This document shows, piece after piece, positions 8,322 through 17,540 of a stretch of DNA of 64,000 nucleotides. Source of the DNA: Crocinitomicaceae bacterium (GTDB lineage Bacteria > Bacteroidota > Bacteroidia > Flavobacteriales_D > Crocinitomicaceae); contig JACJYW010000009.1 in assembly GCA_020635955.1 (NCBI GenBank), forward strand, positions 199,209-263,208. Direction: 5' to 3'. Positions within the stretch are counted from its first letter, which is position 1. Each line of letters starts with the position of its first letter. The notes under the pieces were generated by a model. It searched no databases and had not been told where the DNA came from. It was given only the letters and a program-made list of their open reading frames with translations. A program made the position numbers and the translations under genes.

Positions 8322-9307
8322 TGCAGATATTCCTGACCTATGATTACGAATTGTTCTTCGGTAAACCCACCGGAACAGTTGAAAAGTGCATCATAGATCC
8401 TACTAATTTAATTCGTGATATCGCCAAAAGAACCGGCATCAAAATAGTGTTCTTTATTGATGTGGGCTATCTGAAACAATTAGTTGCCTTTAAAGATCAA
8501 TATCCAAAGGTTTCGCAAGAATATCAATTGATCAGTCAACAGATCAAAGATCTTGTGAATGAAGGTCACGATTGTCAGCTTCATATCCACCCTCATTGGG
8601 AAGATTGTATTCATGATGGAAGCGATTGGGTCATGAAAACGGATCGTTACAAACTGGATGATTTTTCTGATGAGGAGATAGATAGAATTGTAATAGAGTA
8701 CAGAGATATTCTGTTTCAGCATACAGGTAAAAAAGTGTTTGCTTACCGAGCCGGCGGTTGGTGTTTACAACCATTTGACAGAGTTAGATCAGCATTTTAT
8801 AAAGCCGATATCCAATTGGATTCAACCGTTTTTCCAAATGGAAAATTCACAGAAGGAAATTATTACTACGATTTCAGAGGATGTCCGGACAAAGGAAAGT
8901 GGAAGTTCACAAATGATTTGATTCAAGAAGAAAAAGAAGGATCATTCTGGGAATATCCAATTTCCAATTATTACTACTCCCCTCTTTTCTTTTGGAGATT
9001 ATTCGCTTTAGGAAGATTAAAACCAGAACAACATAAACCAATGGGAGACGGTTATCCTATGCCTTCACCGGGATTGCGAAGTTCAATGCTGACACAAGGA
9101 AAAAATCTTAGTGCATCTGTGGATGGCTTCTTCGTAACCAAACTCCATAAGGTTCTAAAAAACAATGAGGAAAAGGGATATAATGAAATGGTGGTTTTAG
9201 GACATCCTAAAGCTACAACCAAATTCGCTTTAAAAAAGCTGGAACATTTCATAGTTCGTCACAAGAATAAACATCAGTTTTTAACGTTTGCTGACCTGGA
9301 ACTATAA
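8321..9307 (+). CDS. polysaccharide deacetylase-like (NodB-fold) protein
   Basis: 328 residues. The N-terminus MQIFLTYDYELFFGKPTG places the metal-type Asp (TYDYE), and HDCQLHIHPHW resembles the H-x3-H metal motif of the NodB/CE4 fold. The later AYRAGGW matches the R-x-P-like active-site strand. Cytosolic, no signal peptide. Placement beside a FemAB/GNAT-like protein and an SDR suggests an envelope or surface-sugar modification cluster, which is inference. The real substrate is unknown. Confidence 0.65.
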   Translation: MQIFLTYDYELFFGKPTGTVEKCIIDPTNLIRDIAKRTGIKIVFFIDVGYLKQLVAFKDQYPKVSQEYQLISQQIKDLVNEGHDCQLHIHPHWEDCIHDGSDWVMKTDRYKLDDFSDEEIDRIVIEYRDILFQHTGKKVFAYRAGGWCLQPFDRVRSAFYKADIQLDSTVFPNGKFTEGNYYYDFRGCPDKGKWKFTNDLIQEEKEGSFWEYPISNYYYSPLFFWRLFALGRLKPEQHKPMGDGYPMPSPGLRSSMLTQGKNLSASVDGFFVTKLHKVLKNNEEKGYNEMVVLGHPKATTKFALKKLEHFIVRHKNKHQFLTFADLEL

Positions 9308-9308
9308 G

Positions 9309-10181
9309 ATGAAATTTCTAAGCTCTGAGCAGATCGATAAACAAAAATGGGACGCAAAAGTCCTTCAATCCGATATTGAGAATGTTTTCTGTTATAGCTG
9401 GTATTTAGACGCAGTTTGTGATCATTGGGGTGCTTTGGTGGAAGATGATTACAACACAATTGTACCTATACCTTACACCAATAAATTAGGTGTAAAACAA
9501 GTCATTCAACCTCCATTCACCCGTGAATTGGATATTTTTGGTAAAGGATTTCAATGGTCGGACGTTCTGACAGAACTAAAGTCCAACTTTAAATCAATTG
9601 TATTCAGAAATTCATCTGATCAGATTGCTAATAATGCTACTGAAAGAACGCATCAGTACTTAGATCTTGAAAATATAAAATATAGTACCAACGCAAATCG
9701 TCTGATAAAAAAGGCACAGGTTTATTTGTACGAAAATGGAACTCATCCCAAAAGATTGATTGATCTGTTTAAAGGGACGGCCTGGACCAAGATCGATTCA
9801 ATCAGTGAAGATGACCTTAATAAACTGGAAAACCTGATGTCAGCCGGTTTAAAAAATGGCCAGGGTGAATTGATTGAGGTTTATGATAATGGGATCTTAA
9901 TTGCGGCAGGTTATTTTTTGTTGGATAAGAAAAGAGTTACCTATTTAAAAGGAGCATCTACTGATGAGGGAAAAAAAGGCGGCGCCATGTTTGGCTTAAT
10001 GGATGTGGCTATTCAGAAATACAAACAAAGTGGTTATCAAACCTTCGACTTTGGAGGTTCGGATGTAGAAAACGTTGCGAATTTTTACAAAAAGTTTGGT
10101 GCCTCTGATAGAAGCTACTATAATTACAGCATTGAAAATTTGCCGCTTTGGTTCAAATTGCTAAAGAAATTAAAAGGATGA
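9309..10181 (+). CDS. FemAB/GNAT-like acyltransferase
   Basis: 290 residues starting at the ATG after the previous stop; an in-frame upstream Met would overlap the deacetylase gene. The C-terminal half fits the GNAT/FemX-like fold: EVYDNGILIAAGYFLL, VTYLKGASTDEGKKGG, then FDFGGSDVENVANFYKKFGA, a hallmark of this Bacteroidota family. Substrate unknown. The stop overlaps the SDR start by 4 bp (ATGA). Confidence 0.65.
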   Translation: MKFLSSEQIDKQKWDAKVLQSDIENVFCYSWYLDAVCDHWGALVEDDYNTIVPIPYTNKLGVKQVIQPPFTRELDIFGKGFQWSDVLTELKSNFKSIVFRNSSDQIANNATERTHQYLDLENIKYSTNANRLIKKAQVYLYENGTHPKRLIDLFKGTAWTKIDSISEDDLNKLENLMSAGLKNGQGELIEVYDNGILIAAGYFLLDKKRVTYLKGASTDEGKKGGAMFGLMDVAIQKYKQSGYQTFDFGGSDVENVANFYKKFGASDRSYYNYSIENLPLWFKLLKKLKG

Positions 10182-10882
10182 AGACAATATTGATCTGTGG
10201 TAGTTCAGGAGGTTTAGGAACTGAGATCACCAAATTCTTTGGAGATAAAGAGTTTGATCTTGCGCTACATTATTATGATCATCCACCTGAATTTATTCCG
10301 TCAGGGGCTAAAACATATAAAGCCGACCTTAGAAACGAAGGAGAGATCATGAAAATGATCGATCAGATCAATACTGATCTTGGTGGAGTTGATATTGTTA
10401 TTCATAATGCAGGAATATCGAAAAGCGAGATCAGTTGGAAGGTGACCTCTGAAAATTGGGATGACACTATTGCCATTAATTTGAGCGGACCTTTTTGGGT
10501 GACCAAATATGTACTACCGCATATGCGTGAGAATAATTTTGGAAGAGTGATCTTCATGTCTTCTATTGTTGCACAAACCGGATCAATTGGAGCGGCTGCT
10601 TACGGGGCATCAAAGGCTGGTTTGATTGGACTGACGAAAACGCTTTCTAAAGAATTAGCGAACAAATCAATTACTGTTAATTCAATAGCCCTCGGTTATT
10701 TTAACACCGGAATGATCAATGATGTTCCGGATGAAATGAGGGATAAATTATTAGAAGAAATACCCTTGAATGAGTTGGGAGATCCATTGCAATTGGCTTC
10801 ATTAATGGAATATATCATTTCAGATAAAGCAGCTTATTTGACGGGACAAACATTAAATTTGAACGGAGGTTTATACTCATAA
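10178..10882 (+). CDS. short-chain dehydrogenase/reductase, FabG-like
   Basis: 234 residues from the ATG that overlaps the preceding stop (ATGA). Rossmann motif ICGSSGGLGTEI, HNAG, and the catalytic set Ser (MSSIVAQ), Tyr and Lys in AAYGASKAG. The closing GQTLNLNGG is typical of FabG-like 3-oxoacyl reductases. Its position inside a cluster with a deacetylase-like and an acyltransferase-like gene, rather than with fatty-acid genes, makes the exact substrate uncertain. Confidence 0.82.
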   Translation: MKTILICGSSGGLGTEITKFFGDKEFDLALHYYDHPPEFIPSGAKTYKADLRNEGEIMKMIDQINTDLGGVDIVIHNAGISKSEISWKVTSENWDDTIAINLSGPFWVTKYVLPHMRENNFGRVIFMSSIVAQTGSIGAAAYGASKAGLIGLTKTLSKELANKSITVNSIALGYFNTGMINDVPDEMRDKLLEEIPLNELGDPLQLASLMEYIISDKAAYLTGQTLNLNGGLYS

Positions 10883-10883
10883 T

Positions 10884-11534
10884 ATGGTCCATGAACTAAG
10901 TCAACATAATTCTATTTTGAACCAATTCATTGCTGAAATACGTGATGTTGAAGTACAAAAAGACACCATGCGTTTTCGAAAGAACATGGAACGCATTTCT
11001 GAGATCATGGCTTACGAAATGAGTAAAACTATGCACTTCTCGAACCATGTAGTTTCTACTCCTCTTGGTTCTAAAAATGTACCTCAGATCAATGAACAAA
11101 TAGTGGTGGCTTCTATTCTGAGAGCGGGTTTGACCATGCATCAGGGCGTATTGAATTATTTTGATAAAGCTGAGAATGCGTTCATTTCTGCTTATCGTGA
11201 AGAAGGTCACGCCGGTGAGGAGATCAAAGTACATGTTGAATACCTTGCTTCGCCTGATTTAAACGGGAAAACTTTGGTAATCGTTGACCCTATGTTGGCA
11301 ACTGGAACCTCTCTTTTATTGGCACTTAAGGCCATGGAAAGAAATGGAAATCCGAAACAAATTCATGTGCTGTCCGCTATTGCAAGTAGACAGGCGGTTG
11401 AAAAAGTATCTAAAGAATTGAATGGCAAAGCCGAAATTTGGATTGCTGACATAGACGAAGAATTGAATGATAAATCTTATATAGTTCCAGGTTTAGGTGA
11501 TGCCGGAGACTTGGCTTTTGGAGTAAAATTATAG
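10884..11534 (+). CDS. upp: uracil phosphoribosyltransferase
   Basis: Salvages uracil with PRPP to give UMP. 216 residues, normal length. The PRPP loop is seen in LVIVDPMLATGTSLL, with the uracil-binding end YIVPGLGDAGDLAFG. ASILRAGLTMHQGV is another Upp-specific stretch. It starts 1 bp after the SDR stop and is followed after 1 bp by a membrane protein gene, so an operon is likely. Confidence 0.95.
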   Translation: MVHELSQHNSILNQFIAEIRDVEVQKDTMRFRKNMERISEIMAYEMSKTMHFSNHVVSTPLGSKNVPQINEQIVVASILRAGLTMHQGVLNYFDKAENAFISAYREEGHAGEEIKVHVEYLASPDLNGKTLVIVDPMLATGTSLLLALKAMERNGNPKQIHVLSAIASRQAVEKVSKELNGKAEIWIADIDEELNDKSYIVPGLGDAGDLAFGVKL

Positions 11535-11535
11535 T

Positions 11536-12015
11536 ATGCATTGGGGATTGTGGTCGTTAGGGTTTGGTTTGGGAACATTTAAGTTCCTCTTTGCGCATTG
11601 GACGGTTTATTTATCAGCCGTACATTCAGATTCAGCCTATTCATTGATAGAGATCTTTGCCTCTGTTACGCTTGGAGCCTGGTTCTCTATGTCCATCTTT
11701 TATTTTGCCAGTGAATTATTGATGAAACGAGCAAAAGCTAAAAGACTTAAAGCCATAAAAGATGCTCACGAAAAAGGTATTGAACTCACTCCTAAAAGGA
11801 AATTCACCCGCATGAATCGAACCATCATTTGGATCAAACATCACATTGGTATTTATGGTGTAACTTTTCTTGCTCCACTTTTCCTGTCTGTGCCTATTGG
11901 TTCAATTATATGCGCCAAATTCTACGGGTCAAAAAAGAGGACATTTCCTTTGATGTTGATCTTCACTGCTAGTTACAGTGCAATAATGTGTTTGTGGATC
12001 TTTCTAGCACAATGA
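11536..12015 (+). CDS. small membrane protein, unknown function
   Basis: 159 residues with about four hydrophobic segments (6-25, 38-60, 106-130, 138-157) and a basic cytosolic loop in the middle (MKRAKAKRLKAIKDAHEKG). The start is the ATG 1 bp after upp. The 3' end overlaps the HAD phosphatase start by 4 bp. I do not recognise a family. Confidence 0.6.
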   Translation: MHWGLWSLGFGLGTFKFLFAHWTVYLSAVHSDSAYSLIEIFASVTLGAWFSMSIFYFASELLMKRAKAKRLKAIKDAHEKGIELTPKRKFTRMNRTIIWIKHHIGIYGVTFLAPLFLSVPIGSIICAKFYGSKKRTFPLMLIFTASYSAIMCLWIFLAQ

Positions 12016-12704
12016 CAAGCGTAAAACATATTTTCTTTGATCTGGATCACACCATTTGGGATTTTGAAAAAAACTCCAAAGAAACTTTGGGTGAATTATT
12101 TGAAGAATTTGAACTTCAAGCAGTAATCGATAATAAAGAGCGATTTTTGGCTACTTACCAAACTGTTAATGCTCAATTCTGGAAAAAATACCGTGATGGT
12201 GAGATTGACAAGCATACTGTTAGATTTGGCCGATTCGAAGCTACGTTGAAGCGTTTTAAAGTACCCAATGCTGATGTTGTCGGTAAAGCTCTCGGAGATG
12301 AATATGTTAAAAGAGGTCCGCACAAAACCCACTTATTCCCTTTTGCTCATGAGACCCTATCCTATCTGAAAGAAAAATATCCATTGCATATTATAACTAA
12401 CGGGTTCAAAGAGGTTCAACATGTTAAATTATCGGGCTCTGACCTTCATAAATATTTTGACATTGTACTGTGTTCTGAAGATGTGGGAGTGAACAAACCG
12501 CACCGAAAAGTGTTCGAAACTGCTCTTGAAATGGCAAAAATAGGACCGACGGATGCAGTAATGATTGGAGACAATTATGAAGCGGATATTCAAGGAGCAC
12601 AAAAGGTAGGTATGCATACCATATTCTTTGATCCGAATGGTAAACATAAGGCTCCGCAAACCACTGTCATTCAAAGCTTAAAAGATTTAACGAAGCTTTT
12701 CTAG
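12012..12704 (+). CDS. YjjG-family noncanonical pyrimidine nucleotidase (HAD)
   Basis: 230 residues from the ATG overlapping the preceding stop (ATGA). HAD motifs: I FFDLDHTIWDF (the DLDHTxWDF form is the YjjG hallmark), II ITNG, III Lys in NKPHRKVFE, IV MIGDNYEADIQGA. The family dephosphorylates nucleoside monophosphates, including damaged pyrimidine nucleotides, which fits the linkage to upp. Last gene of this run. Confidence 0.85.
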   Translation: MTSVKHIFFDLDHTIWDFEKNSKETLGELFEEFELQAVIDNKERFLATYQTVNAQFWKKYRDGEIDKHTVRFGRFEATLKRFKVPNADVVGKALGDEYVKRGPHKTHLFPFAHETLSYLKEKYPLHIITNGFKEVQHVKLSGSDLHKYFDIVLCSEDVGVNKPHRKVFETALEMAKIGPTDAVMIGDNYEADIQGAQKVGMHTIFFDPNGKHKAPQTTVIQSLKDLTKLF

Positions 12705-12728
12705 AATTGTTGGGAGATTCCATCCTTA

Positions 12729-12745
12729 TTTAGAATCATTCTAAA
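12729..12745. promoter_or_regulatory. 7-1-7 palindrome resembling a Fur/PerR-family operator
   Basis: A perfect 8-1-8 palindrome (TTTAGAAT, C, ATTCTAAA) in the non-coding interval before nqrA. Its 7-1-7 core TTAGAAT-n-ATTCTAA has the geometry of Fur/PerR boxes. It lies about 45 bp upstream of the candidate -7 box, so it could act from an upstream position or on another start site. Confidence 0.45.
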
Positions 12746-12790
12746 CTGTATCATTGGTCGAAAAATGAAATGAAATTTGGTGCAGATAAT

Positions 12791-12798
12791 TAAATTTG
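12791..12798 (+). promoter_or_regulatory. candidate -7 promoter box of the nqr operon (TAAATTTG)
   Basis: Exact TAnnTTTG match, 27 bp before the nqrA ATG. No TTG at the expected 17-19 bp spacing upstream. Confidence 0.4.
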
Positions 12799-12825
12799 TC
12801 CACTAATCTAAATTCCAGAATCGAT

Positions 12826-14187
12826 ATGTCAAAGACTATCAAATTAAGGAAAGGCTTAGATATCAAATTAATAGGAGAAGCAGACAAAGTTAAAGGTACT
12901 GTAGACCGCGGTGCTTCTTTTGCTATCAAGCCACCTGATTTCCACGGACTGGTTCCGAAAATGTTAGTTAAAGTCGGTGATAAGGTGAAAGCCGGAACAA
13001 CGATTTTCGCAGACAAATACAATGAACAAATAAAATTTGCCTCACCAGTTTCAGGAGAAATTGCTGATGTTGTTAGAGGTGAAAAAAGAAGGATCCTTGA
13101 GATCCTTATCACTCCGGATGCCGAGAATTCATTTGAAGATCTTGGTGCAGTGGATACTGCTTCTATGTCTGGAGATGATGTAAAAGCTTACATGTTGAAA
13201 AACGGTTTGTGGCCATTCATTAAAATGAGACCACTTGATGTTATCGCAGATCCTTCAGATGCACCAAAAGCCATCTTTATTTCTGGATTCGATTCATCAC
13301 CTTTAGCTCCTGATTACGATTTCGTGCTTCATGGAGAGGATGAAGTTTTCCAGAGAGGAATTTACGCTTTATCGAAATTAACTGAAGGAAAAGTTCATTT
13401 AACGTTAAAAACGAATTCAGCAGCTGACGAAGCGTTGAAGAACGCCAAAGGTGTTCAGATCAATAAAATTTCTGGAAAACATCCAATTGGTAACGTAGGA
13501 ACTCAAATTCACCACATTGATCCAATCAATAAAGGTGAAGTAGTTTGGACGGTAAATGCTCAGGATGTTGCAATTATCGGTAGGATCATGTCATCTGGAA
13601 GATATGATGCTTCTAAAGTGATTGCATTGACAGGTTCTGAAGTAAAGAACCCAAAATATATTAAAGCTACCATTGGTACTTCAATTGAGAAGATCCTTGA
13701 AGACAATATCAAAGGTGACAACGTAAGAATTATCTCAGGTAACGTATTGACTGGAGACAAGATCTCAGCTGACGGACACCTTGGATTCTATCACTCACAA
13801 ATAACTGTTATCCCTGAGGGGAATGAACCAAAATTCATGATCACCAAAGGTTGGATGGGTCCTGGAATTGGAAAATTCTCTATCAACAGATCTTACTTTT
13901 CATGGTTGATGCCTAACAAAAAATATGCGTTAGATACTAACCTAAATGGAGAGCACAGAGCTTTTGTGGTAACAGGAGAAATGGAGAAAGTATTCCCATT
14001 TGATATCTACCCAATGCAATTGGTAAAATCGATCATGTATAATGATATTGATCTAATGGAAAACCTTGGTATTTATGAGGTTGCCCCTGAAGATTTTGCC
14101 CTTTGCGAATTCGTATGTACTTCTAAGATCGACATCCAGGAAGTAGTGCGTGAGGGATTAGATGTGATCAAGAAAGAATGCATGTAA
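12826..14187 (+). CDS. nqrA: Na+-translocating NADH:quinone reductase subunit A
   Basis: Peripheral cytosolic subunit of the Na+-pumping NADH dehydrogenase, linked to quinone binding. 453 residues, normal length, from the ATG of MSKTIKLRKGLDIKLIG, the expected NqrA N-terminus. A TTG 30 bp upstream in frame is ignored because it falls inside or next to the promoter box. The HPIGNVGTQIHHIDP stretch and C-terminal FALCEFVCTSKIDIQEVVREGLDVI match the family. First gene of nqrABCDEF. Codon use looks more biased than in flanking genes, as expected for high expression. Confidence 0.95.
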   Translation: MSKTIKLRKGLDIKLIGEADKVKGTVDRGASFAIKPPDFHGLVPKMLVKVGDKVKAGTTIFADKYNEQIKFASPVSGEIADVVRGEKRRILEILITPDAENSFEDLGAVDTASMSGDDVKAYMLKNGLWPFIKMRPLDVIADPSDAPKAIFISGFDSSPLAPDYDFVLHGEDEVFQRGIYALSKLTEGKVHLTLKTNSAADEALKNAKGVQINKISGKHPIGNVGTQIHHIDPINKGEVVWTVNAQDVAIIGRIMSSGRYDASKVIALTGSEVKNPKYIKATIGTSIEKILEDNIKGDNVRIISGNVLTGDKISADGHLGFYHSQITVIPEGNEPKFMITKGWMGPGIGKFSINRSYFSWLMPNKKYALDTNLNGEHRAFVVTGEMEKVFPFDIYPMQLVKSIMYNDIDLMENLGIYEVAPEDFALCEFVCTSKIDIQEVVREGLDVIKKECM

Positions 14188-14217
14188 AAATATTTCGTCT
14201 AACTAAAATTTAGAAAA

Positions 14218-15435
14218 TTGAAGTCGATTGAAAAAATGATGCGTAAGATGGAGCCCAAGCATGATGGCAAATGGGCAAAATTCCATCCGGTATGGGACGG
14301 GTTCTACACCTTCCTATTTACGCCAGGAGAAACTACCAACAAAGGTGCACACATCAGAGATGGTATTGATCTGAAAAGAACAATGTTCATGGTGGTAACT
14401 GCACTTATCCCATGTTTATTATTCGGTATTTACAACACAGGTCACTGGCATTATGTGGCTACAGGTGAAACTACTGAGTACATGGATATGTTTGGTGACA
14501 AAGTGATCTACGGATTGATCAAGGTATTGCCTATCGTGATCGTTTCTTATGCTGTAGGTCTTGGTATTGAATTCTTATTCTGTATTAAAAATCAACATGC
14601 TATTCAGGAAGGTTTCCTTGTAACAGGTATGTTGATTCCATTAGTTATCCCTGCTGATACTCCACTTTGGATGGTTGCTGTTGCTACTATCTTTGCTGTA
14701 GTGCTTGGTAAAGAGGTATTTGGTGGTACAGGAATGAATATTGTCAATGTAGCACTTACTGCCCGTGCATTCTTGTTCTTTGGATATCCAACAATGATGT
14801 CAGGAGATAAAGTTTGGATGTCTGGTATTGCTGATGTTCCAAGAGAGACGTTAGAAGCTAACGGCGTAACTGGAGCAACTCAATTAGGTGAACTTGCCAC
14901 TTTTACAGGTGCTGAAGCTGACTGGGCTTACCCTTCTATTCAAGCATTCTCTGAACACTGGTCAATCATGGATTCTTTCTTTGGAATGATTCCTGGTTCT
15001 GTAGGTGAAACTTCTACACTTGCTATTTTACTGGGAGCTGCATTGTTGTTGTATACAGGAATCGCTAGCTGGAGAATCATGTTCTCTTTCGTTGCAGGTG
15101 GATTGTTCGTAGGATTCTTAGCTAATGCTTTTGCAGTGAATGAATACATGATGTTAGATCCATTACACCACATGGTTATTGGTGGATTTGCATTTGGAGC
15201 TGTGTTTATGATCACAGACCCTGTAACGGCTTCGCAAACAAATACTGGTAAATTCATTTACGGTTTCTTAGGAGGTGCATTGTCAATCACAATTCGTGTA
15301 TTCAACGGTGCTTATCCAGAAGGAGTAATGATGGCCATTTTGTTTGCTAACGTGATGGCGCCATTGATCGATCACTACGTGGTTGGTGCGAACATTAAGA
15401 GAAGAGTTAAAAGACTTAAAACTAAAGCTGCTTAA
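14218..15435 (+). CDS. nqrB: Na+-NQR subunit B, FMN-carrying membrane subunit
   Basis: Polytopic inner-membrane subunit (405 residues, about 10 TM) with quinone-side redox roles. Thr221 in GVTGATQLGE sits in the [ST]GAT context where the family carries phosphoester-linked FMN. GSVGETSTLAILLGA is also typical. The TTG start gives MKSIEKMMRKMEP, matching the family N-terminus pattern; an ATG at 14236 is the alternative. ApbE, which would install FMN, is encoded at 53916-55001. Confidence 0.93.
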   Translation: MKSIEKMMRKMEPKHDGKWAKFHPVWDGFYTFLFTPGETTNKGAHIRDGIDLKRTMFMVVTALIPCLLFGIYNTGHWHYVATGETTEYMDMFGDKVIYGLIKVLPIVIVSYAVGLGIEFLFCIKNQHAIQEGFLVTGMLIPLVIPADTPLWMVAVATIFAVVLGKEVFGGTGMNIVNVALTARAFLFFGYPTMMSGDKVWMSGIADVPRETLEANGVTGATQLGELATFTGAEADWAYPSIQAFSEHWSIMDSFFGMIPGSVGETSTLAILLGAALLLYTGIASWRIMFSFVAGGLFVGFLANAFAVNEYMMLDPLHHMVIGGFAFGAVFMITDPVTASQTNTGKFIYGFLGGALSITIRVFNGAYPEGVMMAILFANVMAPLIDHYVVGANIKRRVKRLKTKAA

Positions 15436-15437
15436 TC

Positions 15438-16136
15438 ATGGCAATTAATAAAGATAGTAACGGATACACTTTTATGTTTGCTATCGCTCTTGTAGTGATA
15501 GTAGGAGCAGGATTGGCTGCTGTATCCATGGGATTAAAACCAATGCAGGACAAGAATATCGAGGTTAAAAAGAAAATGGATATTCTTGGTGCTTTGAACA
15601 TTGAAAGCACAAGAGAAAACGCTACACAGGACTACGACAAATACATCAAATCTGATGAATGTGTTGTTCTTGATTCAGATGGTAATGTTAAAGATGGATT
15701 AGTTGCATTTGATATTGATATCAAAGTTCAGTTCAGAGATAAAACTCTTGATCCGAAAGACAGAGATTATCCTCTTTACGTAGCTGAAGTTGATGGTGAA
15801 ACCAAATACGTGATTCCAGTGGTTGGATCTGGACTTTGGGGACCAATTTGGGGTTATTTTGCGGTAAATGCAGATAAAGAAAGTATCTACGGAGCAAAAT
15901 TTGACCACAAAACAGAAACACCAGGTTTGGGTGCTGAGATCAAACAAGAATTCTACTACTCACAATATGTAGGAGAAAAGATCACATCTCAAATTAAAAG
16001 TGTAAAAGACGGTTCTGGTGCAGGCGTAAATGGAAAAGTTGACGGAATAACCGGAGGAACGATCACTTCAAAAGGTGTAGAAGAAATGGTGAATAGAACC
16101 CTGGGGGTTTATGTAAAATATTTTAATAAGAACTAA
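15438..16136 (+). CDS. nqrC: Na+-NQR subunit C, FMN-carrying periplasmic-side subunit
   Basis: 232 residues: one N-terminal TM helix (about 10-32), then a soluble FMN-binding domain. The flavinylation site is Thr208 in DGITGGTITSKG, a TGGT variant of the SGAT motif. The ATG is 2 bp after the nqrB stop. Part of the operon. Confidence 0.93.
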   Translation: MAINKDSNGYTFMFAIALVVIVGAGLAAVSMGLKPMQDKNIEVKKKMDILGALNIESTRENATQDYDKYIKSDECVVLDSDGNVKDGLVAFDIDIKVQFRDKTLDPKDRDYPLYVAEVDGETKYVIPVVGSGLWGPIWGYFAVNADKESIYGAKFDHKTETPGLGAEIKQEFYYSQYVGEKITSQIKSVKDGSGAGVNGKVDGITGGTITSKGVEEMVNRTLGVYVKYFNKN

Positions 16137-16141
16137 GCGTT

Positions 16142-16816
16142 ATGAGTGAAAATGTAAAAGCTCCAAAAGAACCTTTGTTCTCTAAGAAGAACAAAAAGTT
16201 GGTGAGTGAGCCATTGAACGACAATAACCCGGTTACCATTCAGGTATTGGGAATCTGTTCAGCTTTGGCGATCACTGTATCAGTAGAGCAAGCTTTAGTA
16301 ATGACGGCATCTGTATTAGCTGTATTAGCTGCAGGTAACGTTGTGATCTCATTGCTCAGAAATCTTATTCCATCAAGAATCAGAATTATAGTTCAGTTAG
16401 TGGTTGTTGCCTCTTTGGTAATTATCGTTAACGAGATCTTAAAGGCTTATCTACCAGATATGGCTGAGAAACTTTCTGTATTCGTTGGATTGATCATTAC
16501 AAACTGTATCATCATGGGTCGTTTCGAAGCATTCGCAATGGCAAACAAACCTTGGCCATCTTTCTTAGATGCTATAGGTAACTCTTTGGGATATGGTATC
16601 GTGTTAGTATTGGTTTCTATCATCAGAGAGATCTTCGGTGCTGGTAAGATCTTCGGAATTCAATTGTTCGGAGACAGAATCGAAGGAACTGGTTTGTACA
16701 GTGTAGGATACATGGATAACAACTTGATCATCCTTGCACCTTTCGCATTGTTCGCAGTTGGATTGATCATCTGGGTACAAAGAGCTAGAAACAAAGCATT
16801 AATTGAAGATCACTAA
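16142..16816 (+). CDS. nqrD: Na+-NQR subunit D
   Basis: 224-residue membrane subunit with about six TM helices, RnfE/NqrD family. Motifs include NPVTIQVLGICSALAIT, FVGLIITNCIIMGR and the Cys in TNCIIMGR that helps form the membrane Fe centre with NqrE. It starts 5 bp after nqrC. Confidence 0.94.
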   Translation: MSENVKAPKEPLFSKKNKKLVSEPLNDNNPVTIQVLGICSALAITVSVEQALVMTASVLAVLAAGNVVISLLRNLIPSRIRIIVQLVVVASLVIIVNEILKAYLPDMAEKLSVFVGLIITNCIIMGRFEAFAMANKPWPSFLDAIGNSLGYGIVLVLVSIIREIFGAGKIFGIQLFGDRIEGTGLYSVGYMDNNLIILAPFALFAVGLIIWVQRARNKALIEDH

Positions 16817-16829
16817 AATAGAATAGGAA

Positions 16830-17528
16830 ATGGATTACGTTAATATACTTATAAAAGGAGTCTTTATTGAGAACATGATCTTTGCCTATTTCTTAGGTAT
16901 GTGTTCTTATTTGGCGGTTTCTAAGACAGTAAAAACTGCCGTTGGACTAGGTGCTGCTGTAATTTTCGTATTGGGAGTTACAGTGCCAGTAAACTGGTTA
17001 CTTGAAAATTATGTATTGAAAGAAGGTGCTCTATCCTGGATGGGTGCTGAATATGCTGATATTGACTTGAGCTTCTTGTCATTCATCATGTTCATTGCGG
17101 TTATCGCTTCTATCGTTCAGTTGGTTGAGATGTTGGTTGAGAAATTCGCTCCTGCACTTTATGGTGCATTGGGAATCTTCCTTCCATTGATCGCGGTAAA
17201 CTGTTCGATCTTAGGAGGTGCCCTTTTCATGCAAGAAAGACAATATTCAACAATTGGTGAAGCAACAGCTTTCGGAATTGGTTCAGGTATTGGATGGTTC
17301 TTGGCGATTGTAGCTATTGCTGCTATCCGTGAGAAGATCAAATACTCACACGTTCCTGCTCCAATGAGAGGATTAGGGATCACTTTCGTGATCACTGGTT
17401 TGATGGGTATTGCTTTCATGAGCTTCTCAGGGATCAATCTTGGAGGAAGTGAAGAGAAAGAAGATAATAAAGATCAGGTAACTGCTGTTGTTGATGATAC
17501 TGACAACACGGATGACGAAAACCACTAA
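16830..17528 (+). CDS. nqrE: Na+-NQR subunit E with acidic C-terminal extension
   Basis: Membrane subunit, RnfA/NqrE family, six TM helices. Cys in LGMCSYLAVSK and AVNCSILGGALFM supply the ligands paired with NqrD. Length is 232 residues against about 198-205 usual. The extra C-terminus (from about 205) is soluble and strongly acidic (EEKEDNKDQ... DDTDNTDDENH). The core ends at FMSFSGINLGG as expected. Confidence 0.93.
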   Translation: MDYVNILIKGVFIENMIFAYFLGMCSYLAVSKTVKTAVGLGAAVIFVLGVTVPVNWLLENYVLKEGALSWMGAEYADIDLSFLSFIMFIAVIASIVQLVEMLVEKFAPALYGALGIFLPLIAVNCSILGGALFMQERQYSTIGEATAFGIGSGIGWFLAIVAIAAIREKIKYSHVPAPMRGLGITFVITGLMGIAFMSFSGINLGGSEEKEDNKDQVTAVVDDTDNTDDENH

Positions 17529-17540
17529 TACAAAGCAGAA

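Noticed and set aside
10896..11234. Minus-strand 112-codon ORF inside upp
   Set aside because: Antisense to a conserved enzyme gene, no domain, no promoter signal.
14940..15257. Minus-strand 105-codon ORF inside nqrB
   Set aside because: It lies entirely within a clear nqrB frame and shows no recognisable protein pattern.
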